DNA of 5,525 nucleotides from Candidatus Methanomethylophilaceae archaeon. GTDB lineage: Archaea > Thermoplasmatota > Thermoplasmata > Methanomassiliicoccales > Methanomethylophilaceae. The notes under the pieces are model-generated. The model had not been told where the DNA came from, made no database searches, and was given only the letters and a program-made list of their open reading frames with translations. Made by a program: the position numbers and the translations under genes. Shown piece by piece: positions 1-5,168 of this stretch. The stretch is taken from contig JAEDJU010000094.1 of NCBI GenBank assembly GCA_016296195.1, positions 1 through 5,525 of the forward strand, in the 5' to 3' direction. How positions within the stretch are numbered: position 1 is the stretch's first letter; the number at the start of each line of letters is the position of its first letter.

Positions 1-111
1 CACAGGAAATCGATGAAGAAGCCCGAGGAGAGGCGGATGTCCGACCTCATAGCCTCGGCTGGGTTCGAACAGGTGGCCTCGGCCGACCTGGAACCCCTCA
101 GTGGGAATTGA
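1..111 (+). CDS. C-terminal fragment of an unidentified protein (5' end outside window)
   Basis: Frame 1 is open from the window edge to a TGA at 109-111, giving 36 residues. The fragment starts with a basic/acidic stretch (KKPEERRMSDLIASAGFEQV) and ends in EPLSGN. A helix followed by an AGFEQV-type strand is what the C-terminus of a class I SAM-dependent methyltransferase often looks like. Thirty-six residues cannot establish that, so the function is left open. The codons (GAG, AGG, CTC, GCC) match the neighbouring genes. The last 14 bases overlap the 3' end of pyrH on the opposite strand, so the two genes converge with no spacer and no room for a terminator between them. An in-frame ATG at 13 could in principle start a tiny ORF, but continuation from upstream is more likely. 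Confidence 0.5.
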   Translation, partial: HRKSMKKPEERRMSDLIASAGFEQVASADLEPLSGN

Positions 112-787
112 CGGTGGTGCCTGAGAAGGGCTGACCGAGGATCGCCTTGCGGAGTTCCTCCAGGTTCCTTCCGTCCACCATCATTATGTCTATCTTGTTC
201 GCCGCGGCGATCTTCACGCCCAGCGGATCGAACACACTGGATTTGGATGCGTCATGCTCCTTGTAGACGATGTCCCCGAGTTCGGCGATGGTCATCTTCT
301 CGATCCTCTTCGCATCCTTGTTCTTGCGGGGATCGTCGGTGTACACGGCATCCACGGATGTGGCGTTGACGACCCTGTCGGCCTCCATCTCCCTGGCGAC
401 CATCGTGGCCACGGCATCGGTCGTGTGACCGGGGAATGTTCCTCCCATGACGACGATCTTACCGGGCTGGGACCTCCTGGCGGTCTCCTCGGCACTCCTG
501 GGGACCTCATCGGGCATGTCTCCGAGGGCGAGGGACAGTAGCTGTGCGTTGAGTCTGGTGGCACCGATGCCCAGGACATCGAGCTGATAGGTGTCACCTC
601 CGAGGGCCTTTCCCGTCTCGGCGTAGTATCTGGCGGTCTTGCCGCCACCGCAGACGATGGCAATCTGGACCTCGTCCCTGATGCCCTTCAGCATCTCGGC
701 GAGTTTGGATATGTATTCTGAATCATTGTCTCCGGGTACCAGAATGGAACCTCCGATGGATACTACGACCTTGTCCGTGGAGTTCAC
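98..787 (-). CDS. pyrH: UMP kinase (uridylate kinase), archaeal type
   Basis: Cytosolic enzyme that phosphorylates UMP to UDP with ATP, the step after OMP decarboxylation in pyrimidine synthesis. It belongs to the amino-acid-kinase fold rather than the eukaryotic UMP/CMP kinase family. From the chosen GTG start the protein is 229 aa, the usual size for short archaeal enzymes. Visible signatures are an N-terminal strand plus glycine loop (VVVSIGGSIL, residues 7-16), CGGGK (46-50), GGTFPGHTTDAVA (115-127), the VYTDDPRKNKDA nucleotide-binding segment (148-159) and a C-terminal SGTT. The start is a choice. The frame stays open upstream to 931, but the family begins only a few residues before the first strand, so GTG at 787-785 fits best. 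GTG at 823-821 would add 12 residues and lies nearer the putative promoter. Neither has a convincing Shine-Dalgarno. It is divergent from prf1 and overlaps the upstream convergent gene by 14 bp. Confidence 0.93.
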   Translation of the reverse strand: MNSTDKVVVSIGGSILVPGDNDSEYISKLAEMLKGIRDEVQIAIVCGGGKTARYYAETGKALGGDTYQLDVLGIGATRLNAQLLSLALGDMPDEVPRSAEETARRSQPGKIVVMGGTFPGHTTDAVATMVAREMEADRVVNATSVDAVYTDDPRKNKDAKRIEKMTIAELGDIVYKEHDASKSSVFDPLGVKIAAANKIDIMMVDGRNLEELRKAILGQPFSGTTVNSH

Positions 788-854
788 CTGGGACTTGTAA
801 CCGCATGTCGGATATGAACCCACCGATTGGCCACGGGCCCCTCGCGCGCGCCCG

Positions 855-866
855 TAAATTATAATA
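855..866. promoter_or_regulatory. TATA element shared by divergent pyrH and prf1 (putative bidirectional promoter)
   Basis: An isolated AT island sits in a GC-rich 113-bp divergent intergenic region. Its core ATTATAAT (858-865) is a perfect palindrome, so it reads as the same TATA-like box on both strands. Archaeal TATA boxes are centred about 26-27 bases upstream of the start site. That places initiation near 887-888 for prf1, giving a leader of about 13 nt to ATG 901. On the other strand it places initiation near 835 for pyrH, about 48 nt from GTG 787 or about 12 nt from the alternative GTG 823. A CGCGCGCG run (843-850) flanks it on the pyrH side, and a weak GCTG/CAGC inverted repeat (872-883) lies on the prf1 side. 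No good purine-rich BRE is obvious. Start sites are inferred from spacing only. Confidence 0.6.
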
Positions 867-890
867 GACGTGCTGGCGTCAGCCCATTCG

Positions 891-896
891 GGTGGA
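891..896 (+). promoter_or_regulatory. Putative ribosome binding site of prf1
   Basis: GGTGGA lies 4 bases before ATG 901 and overlaps the alternative GTG codon at 892. A Shine-Dalgarno here favours ATG 901 as the start, because GTG 892 has no such site upstream. The match to the archaeal anti-SD is partial and the leader is short, so initiation close to leaderless mode is also possible. Confidence 0.45.
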
Positions 897-900
897 CCTA

Positions 901-2133
901 ATGGGAGAAACCAATTCGGAAGACAAGGCAAGATATGATTTCAAGAAGGACATGCACGAGATCACCAACTACAAGGGAAGGGGAACCGAGCTCATCTCGG
1001 TGTACGTTCCCGGTTCCAAGCAGATCTCCGATGTCATGGCCTACCTCAGGAACGAGCAGTCACAGGCGTCCAACATCAAGTCCAAGACCACGATGAAGAA
1101 CGTCACAAGTGCGATCGATTCCATCGCGGCTCGACTGAAAACCTACAAGGCACCTCCGGAGAACGGAGTGGTGATCTTCTGCGGAGAGGTCCCCCGCGCA
1201 GGCGACCAGACCAAGATGGTCCAGTACGTCATCAACCCGCCGGAGCCGATCACCGCGTTCCTATACAGGTGCGATTCACAGTTCTTCACGGAGCCTCTCC
1301 AGTCGATGCTCCTGGACAAGAAATGCTACGGTCTGATCACCATCGACAGGTCGGAGGCCACACTCGGTCTGCTGTCTGGAAGCAGGATACAGGTGCTCAA
1401 GCACTTCGATTCCCTCGTTCCCAGTAAGCACCACCAGGGAGGACAGTCATCCGTCCGTTTCGAGAGGTTGATCGAGATCGCCGCCCACGAGTTCTTCAAG
1501 AAGGTGGCGGACAACGCGACGGAGGTCTTCCTCAACAGGCCCGAACTGCTCGGTATCCTGGTCGGAGGACCCGGAGCCACCAAGGACTTCTTCGTCAAGG
1601 AGGAGTACCTGCACCACGAGCTCAGGAAGAAGGTCATCTCACCCCTCGTGGACACGGGATACACCGACGAGTCCGGACTCAGGGAACTGGTGGAGAACGC
1701 CAGGGACATCATCACGGATGTTCAGCTGACCAAGGAGAAGGTGTACATGCAGAGGCTCTTCGCCGAGATCAGGAAGACCGACGGAGGTCTGTCCTGCTAC
1801 GGAGAGGACGAGGTCAGGAACGCCACCGACATGGGTGCCGTCGACATGCTCCTGCTGTCCGAGGCCCTCAACAAGAAGCGCATCACCGTCCAGTGTCCCT
1901 CAGGTCACACACACGAGCTCACGGTGAAGGATCCCGATGACAGGGTCCAGTGCCCCGAGTGCGGTGTGAACGCCTCCGTGATCAAGGAGGAGGATCTCAT
2001 CGATGACTTCTTCATAAGGGCGGAGGCGTTCAACACACGCGTCCAGATCATCTCCCCCGATTCGGAGGAGGGTGACATGCTCCTGAAGGCCTTCGGCGGA
2101 ATAGCCGCCATCCTCAGATACAAGGTGAATTGA
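901..2133 (+). CDS. prf1: Peptide chain release factor 1 (aRF1/eRF1 family)
   Basis: Class-1 release factor that reads all three stop codons in the ribosomal A site and triggers peptidyl-tRNA hydrolysis, working with aEF1A and ABCE1 in archaea. The protein is 410 aa, normal for aRF1. The N domain carries the stop-decoding motif NIKS (residues 58-61, in QASNIKSKTT) and the YxCxxxF motif as YRCDSQF (122-128). The M domain has the catalytic GGQ at 180-182 in a KHHQGGQSSVRFERL context. The C domain (about 270-410) binds the GTPase and contains a small zinc-ribbon-like insert with C332, H336, C351 and C354. All hallmark residues are present, so the factor should be active. ATG 901 is preferred over GTG 892 because of the Shine-Dalgarno and because ARYDFKK near residue 10 matches the usual family N-terminus. 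It is the first gene of a tight cluster, with argS starting one base after its TGA. Confidence 0.97.
   Translation: MGETNSEDKARYDFKKDMHEITNYKGRGTELISVYVPGSKQISDVMAYLRNEQSQASNIKSKTTMKNVTSAIDSIAARLKTYKAPPENGVVIFCGEVPRAGDQTKMVQYVINPPEPITAFLYRCDSQFFTEPLQSMLLDKKCYGLITIDRSEATLGLLSGSRIQVLKHFDSLVPSKHHQGGQSSVRFERLIEIAAHEFFKKVADNATEVFLNRPELLGILVGGPGATKDFFVKEEYLHHELRKKVISPLVDTGYTDESGLRELVENARDIITDVQLTKEKVYMQRLFAEIRKTDGGLSCYGEDEVRNATDMGAVDMLLLSEALNKKRITVQCPSGHTHELTVKDPDDRVQCPECGVNASVIKEEDLIDDFFIRAEAFNTRVQIISPDSEEGDMLLKAFGGIAAILRYKVN
2123..2128 (+). promoter_or_regulatory. Ribosome binding site of argS inside the prf1 3' end
   Basis: AGGTGA is an exact match to the core complement of the archaeal 16S rRNA 3' end. 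It sits 6 bases before ATG 2135, within the last codons of prf1. This decides the argS start in favour of ATG 2135 over the in-frame ATG 2144, and it suggests translational coupling to prf1. Confidence 0.7.
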
Positions 2134-2134
2134 G

Positions 2135-3895
2135 ATGTCTATAATGGATGATTTCGAGTGCGAGGTCCGCGGAAAGGTCTCCGAGGCCCTCGCCGCAATG
2201 GGTGCCGGGGATGTCCAGTTCCCCGTGGAGCCCTCCTCGGTGGAGACTGTGGACCTCGCCGTCCCCTGCTTCACCATGTCCAAGGCCATGAGGAAAGCAC
2301 CTCAGGCCATAGCCGATGAGCTCGCCGCCGCGATCCAGCCCTCGGGACTGATCTCCGCGGTGACATCCACCAACGGTTACCTCAACTTCAACATCGATCC
2401 CACCGCCATGGTGAAGGGTGTCCTCGACGAGATCGTCGAGAGGGGTTCCGACTTCGGAACGATGCCCGCATCCGGAATCAGGGTCAACGTGGAGCACACA
2501 TCCACCAACCCCACCGGACCCATCCACGTGGGACGTGCACGCAACCCCATCATCGGTGACACCCTCGCCAGATGCCTGAAGAAGTGCGGACACGAGGTCA
2601 CCACCGAGTACTACGTCAACGATGTCGGGAAACAGGTCGTCGTCCTCACCTGGGGAGTCAACAACGTGTCCGATGAGGATGCGGAGGCCGAGAGGGAGGA
2701 GCACGCCAGGACCATCGGTCAGAACGAGAAGGAGCGCGACAAGACCGACCACAGGCTCGTGGCCAACTACCGTGTCGCCAACAAGAAGCTCGAGACCGAG
2801 GAATCCGTCAGGAACGAGATCTCAGACATGCTCAGGAGGTTCGAGGCCGGTGACCACGAGGTCATCGACACCGTCAGGCACACCGCCGAGATCATGCTCA
2901 GCGGACTGAAGGAGACCCTCGGCAACATCAACGTCACACTCGACAGGTACACCTGGGAGTCCGGATACATCGCCGACGGTTCCGCAAGGGATGTCGTCGA
3001 GAGGCTGAAGAAGTCCGATTACGCAGGTGAGACCGAGGACGGCGCATGGTTCGTCGACCTCAAGGATTTCGGAATCCAGGGTAAGAACACCAAGTTCACC
3101 TTCACCAGGAAGGACGGAACCACCCTGTATACCACCCGTGACCTCGCATACCACCTGGACAAGTTCACCAGGGCAGACCGTGTCATCGATGTCCTCGGAG
3201 AGGACCAGAAGCTCGGTTCCAAGCAGCTCTGCTCCGCATTGGAGATCCTCGGCAACGAGAACATGCCCGAACCCCTGTTCTACGCGTTCGTCTCCCTCCC
3301 CGAGGGTAAGATGTCCACCAGGAAGGGTGTCGTGGTCTACCTCGATGACCTCATCGACGAGTCCGTCGCACGTGCATACGAGGAGATCAAGTCCAGGCGC
3401 AGTGACATGTCCGAGGACAGGATGAGGGAGATCGCGAAGATCGTCGGAGTCGGAGCGGTCAGGTACAACATCGTCCGTGTCCAGCCCGAGAAGCAGTTCG
3501 TGTTCAAGTGGGAGGAGGCCCTCAACTTCGACGGTAACTCCGGACCCTACCTCCAGTACGTCCATGCCAGGGCATGCAGCATGCTGAGGAAGGCAGGGGA
3601 GTTCACACACGACACGGATCCCTCCAAGCTCACCGATCCCATGGAGATCAAGCTGGTCAAGGTCCTCTCCAGGTACGAGGAGGTCCTCAGGGCCGCAGGA
3701 AACGGAAAGCGCGTCCACATGCTCCCCGCATACGGACATGAGCTCGCCGTGGCTTTCAACCAGTTCTACGCCGCAGTCTCCGTCCTGGATGCAGGTCCCA
3801 GGAAGGATGCCAGGCTGACACTCGTCGAGTGCACCAAGACCGTCCTGGCCGATGTGCTGGACTGTCTCGGAATGGGAGCACCGGAGGAGATGTGA
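2135..3895 (+). CDS. argS: Arginyl-tRNA synthetase
   Basis: Class I aminoacyl-tRNA synthetase that charges tRNA-Arg with arginine using ATP; like other ArgRS enzymes it is expected to need the tRNA for amino-acid activation. The protein is 586 aa, within the archaeal range. An N-terminal D-loop-recognition (Add1-type) domain covers about 1-110. The Rossmann catalytic core opens with VEHTSTNPTGPIHVGRARN, where HVGR (131-134) stands at the HIGH position. TTRDLAYHLDKF (333-344) is typical ArgRS core, and the KMSKS loop is KMSTRKG (392-398). The C-terminal helical DALR anticodon-binding domain begins around 465 with DGNSGPYLQYVHARACSML and ends in APEEM, close to the usual PERM ending. It starts one base after the prf1 stop and ends one base before the GNAT start, so the three are probably one operon driven from upstream of prf1. 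No frameshift or missing domain is seen. Confidence 0.97.
   Translation: MSIMDDFECEVRGKVSEALAAMGAGDVQFPVEPSSVETVDLAVPCFTMSKAMRKAPQAIADELAAAIQPSGLISAVTSTNGYLNFNIDPTAMVKGVLDEIVERGSDFGTMPASGIRVNVEHTSTNPTGPIHVGRARNPIIGDTLARCLKKCGHEVTTEYYVNDVGKQVVVLTWGVNNVSDEDAEAEREEHARTIGQNEKERDKTDHRLVANYRVANKKLETEESVRNEISDMLRRFEAGDHEVIDTVRHTAEIMLSGLKETLGNINVTLDRYTWESGYIADGSARDVVERLKKSDYAGETEDGAWFVDLKDFGIQGKNTKFTFTRKDGTTLYTTRDLAYHLDKFTRADRVIDVLGEDQKLGSKQLCSALEILGNENMPEPLFYAFVSLPEGKMSTRKGVVVYLDDLIDESVARAYEEIKSRRSDMSEDRMREIAKIVGVGAVRYNIVRVQPEKQFVFKWEEALNFDGNSGPYLQYVHARACSMLRKAGEFTHDTDPSKLTDPMEIKLVKVLSRYEEVLRAAGNGKRVHMLPAYGHELAVAFNQFYAAVSVLDAGPRKDARLTLVECTKTVLADVLDCLGMGAPEEM
3883..3889 (+). promoter_or_regulatory. 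Ribosome binding site of the GNAT gene inside the argS 3' end
   Basis: GGAGGAG in the last codons of argS (encoding PEE) lies 7 bases before ATG 3897 and is the strongest Shine-Dalgarno in the cluster. It fixes the start at ATG 3897 rather than at the in-frame ATG 3852, which would add 15 residues overlapping argS that do not resemble a GNAT N-terminus. Confidence 0.7.
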
Positions 3896-3896
3896 G

Positions 3897-4394
3897 ATGG
3901 AGATACGTCCCGTCAAGATCAAGGATATAGAGAAGGTCCGTGAGCTTGAGATCTCATGCATACGCGAGTACTTCGCTCAGACGCTGGAGAACAAATGGGA
4001 CGATCTCCCCCAGGACTGGAAGGACAATCTGGGTGCATCGAGCCGCAACCACTTCAAGGCCTATCTCGACAGCGGACTCAGTCTGGTCGCCGAGGAGGAT
4101 GGGGAGATAGTCGGCTTCATCTTCGCCCAGATGCTCCACCACATCTTCGATGAGGACAATGTCGTCTGGATCGAGAACATGGGTGTACATCCCTACTTCA
4201 GGCGCAATGCCATCGGCTACAAGCTGCTGAGGGAGTGCGCCAGGAAGGGAAGGGAGATGGGTGCCACCGTGGTCCACAGCATGATCCAGGAGGACAACGC
4301 CCCCTCGATACTCCTGCACAAGAAACTCGGGTTCTTCATGGACAGGCGCGAGGTCGCCCTCCTGGACCTGAGGGACGAGAAGCTCAGGCTCTGA
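3897..4394 (+). CDS. GNAT-family N-acetyltransferase (RimI/Nat-like)
   Basis: Predicted acetyl-CoA-dependent acetyltransferase of 165 aa, a single complete GNAT domain. It opens with the typical MEIRPVKIKDIEKVRELE, in which strand 1 leads into helix 1. VAEEDGEIVGFIFAQM (64-79) is the strand 2-4 hairpin. The pyrophosphate-binding motif A is VHPYFRRNAIGYKLL (97-111), with R102, R103, I106 and G107 matching the R/QxxGxG/A pattern. Motif B is NAPSILLHKKLGF (134-146). The position often held by a catalytic tyrosine (LYxKxGF) is His141, a variant found in other GNATs. The substrate cannot be read from the sequence. RimI/Ard1-like protein N-terminal acetylation is plausible given its place behind prf1 and argS, but small-molecule acetylation is equally compatible. 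It is the last gene of the cluster, its start lies one base after the argS stop, and a terminator-like hairpin follows. Confidence 0.88.
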   Translation: MEIRPVKIKDIEKVRELEISCIREYFAQTLENKWDDLPQDWKDNLGASSRNHFKAYLDSGLSLVAEEDGEIVGFIFAQMLHHIFDEDNVVWIENMGVHPYFRRNAIGYKLLRECARKGREMGATVVHSMIQEDNAPSILLHKKLGFFMDRREVALLDLRDEKLRL

Positions 4395-4411
4395 AACATC
4401 GTTATCATCCG

Positions 4412-4451
4412 GGGTGGCGGTCGATGTGCCGTCATCCCATCACATGCTTTT
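4412..4451 (+). terminator. Putative terminator of the prf1-argS-GNAT cluster
   Basis: Eighteen bases after the GNAT stop, GGGTGGCGG (4412-4420) can pair with CCGTCATCCC (4429-4438). The stem has one bulged T and one G-T pair, around an 8-nt loop. A short TTTT (4448-4451) follows. Archaeal termination depends mainly on T tracts, and this one is short, so the call is tentative. Confidence 0.4.
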
Positions 4452-4463
4452 CAGTTGATTATC

Positions 4464-4498
4464 AAAAAGGAAAGGTTATCGCCCGTGGAGACGGGTGA
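4464..4498 (-). terminator. Hairpin plus T-rich tract, distal terminator of the purP operon
   Basis: On the minus strand an 8-bp stem (TCACCCGT with ACGGGCGA, one G-T pair, CTCC loop, 4498-4479) is followed after two bases by ACCTTTCC (4476-4469) and then TTTTT (4468-4464). The hairpin with a pyrimidine tract ending in five T residues is the best terminator candidate for minus-strand transcripts. It lies about 38 bases past the stop of the membrane-protein gene. Confidence 0.55.
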
Positions 4499-4502
4499 AT
4501 TT

Positions 4503-4530
4503 GGAAAGGTATGCGGGGTGGTCCCCGCAT
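4503..4530 (-). terminator. Perfect hairpin plus pyrimidine tract, proximal terminator-like element
   Basis: ATGCGGGG (4511-4518) and CCCCGCAT (4523-4530) form a perfect 8-bp stem with a 4-base loop. It begins 6 bases after the stop of the membrane-protein gene. On the minus strand it is followed directly by ACCTTTCC (4510-4503), the same octamer that follows the distal hairpin. There is no long T run here, so it may stabilise the mRNA 3' end or act together with the distal element rather than terminate by itself. Confidence 0.5.
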
Positions 4531-4536
4531 GAAGGA

Positions 4537-5157
4537 TCACTCCTTCTTCTTACCGGTGTATCTCTTCCTCTCGGTGGAGGGAGATTCGGTCTTCTGTGTC
4601 TTCTTCTCGCTTTTGGCGGCCATCTTGGCCTTCCTCTCCTCCTCGAGCTGCTCGAAGGTCATCTCGGGCTTCTCCTTGGGGGTGTCGCGCATCTTGAGGT
4701 AAACGACGGCCACGATCGCGATGACCGCGATGATGATGACCAGGTAGGTCGACCAGTTGGAGAGCACGTTGGAGTCCACGTGGACTGTCACCGTGGTGGA
4801 TTCGGGGGTGAAGATGTAGTCGTAGGGGTTGTCGCTGGAGAAGGTGATCACCAGTTTGTGGTCACCCTCCGACTTGAAGTCGGGCATGCTGATCTTGATG
4901 CTCTCGGTGTCCCTGCTGATCTCCTTGTCCCCTTGGTAGACCGTCTTGCTTCCCTCTGTGACGGTGATGTGGGCTGTGAATGTCTCGCTGTAGCTGCTGC
5001 TGATGGGGATCGTGATGGATCCGCCGCTCAGGGTGTCGAACTTCCATTCGATACCGGTCGTGATTCTCACGTCACCGTCCGAGTCCTCCGCGGGGAGGGC
5101 AACGATAACGGCGGCGAGAGCGATGGCGATGACCATCGCGGTTTTGAGGTACTTCAT
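4537..5157 (-). CDS. Uncharacterised signal-peptide, single-TM protein with beta-rich ectodomain and basic tail
   Basis: I do not recognise this 206-aa protein. It opens with MKYLK and a hydrophobic stretch (6-22), an apparent Sec signal peptide that might be cut after LPA (21-23). Residues 24-136 are acidic and Ser/Thr-rich with alternating strand-like patterns (ITIPISSSY, FTAHITVTEG, SIKISMPDF, HKLVITFSS, TTVTVHVDS), suggesting one Ig-like or CARDB-like beta-sandwich outside the cell. An NWS sequon (134-136) abuts a membrane helix at about 137-154. The last 52 residues form a charged cytoplasmic tail with 17 Lys/Arg against 11 Asp/Glu, partly helical (FEQLEEERKAKMAAKSEKK), ending in KKKE. 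ATG 5157 was chosen because the signal peptide begins there; the frame is open further upstream to 5259, but that part overlaps purP. It lies 11 bp after the purP stop, with GAGG-type SD bases in the gap, so co-transcription with purP is likely. Confidence 0.85.
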   Translation of the reverse strand: MKYLKTAMVIAIALAAVIVALPAEDSDGDVRITTGIEWKFDTLSGGSITIPISSSYSETFTAHITVTEGSKTVYQGDKEISRDTESIKISMPDFKSEGDHKLVITFSSDNPYDYIFTPESTTVTVHVDSNVLSNWSTYLVIIIAVIAIVAVVYLKMRDTPKEKPEMTFEQLEEERKAKMAAKSEKKTQKTESPSTERKRYTGKKKE

Positions 5158-5168
5158 CTTTCCTCGCC

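Noticed and set aside
843..850. CGCGCGCG run as a Z-DNA or regulatory element
   Set aside because: Eight bases of alternating CG in GC-rich DNA is too short to claim a function.
872..883. GCTG/CAGC inverted repeat downstream of the TATA element as a repressor operator
   Set aside because: The arms are only 4 bp and a match of this size is expected by chance in GC-rich DNA.
2525..2536. ArgRS HIGH motif reads HVGR, losing the second His
   Set aside because: The context PTGPIHVGRARNPIIGD looks fully conserved, and I recall HVGR in other euryarchaeal ArgRS proteins (not verified here). KMSTRKG is intact, so this is probably a lineage form rather than inactivation.
3852..3896. Longer GNAT start at ATG 3852 overlapping argS
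   Set aside because: The 15 extra residues do not look like a GNAT N-terminus, and a strong Shine-Dalgarno sits correctly before ATG 3897.
2822..3961. A 379-codon open frame on the minus strand, antisense to argS and the start of the GNAT gene
   Set aside because: It has repetitive Leu/Val/Gly/Asp composition with no domain and no credible start. It is the expected antisense shadow of GC-rich coding DNA, and argS on the plus strand is unmistakable.
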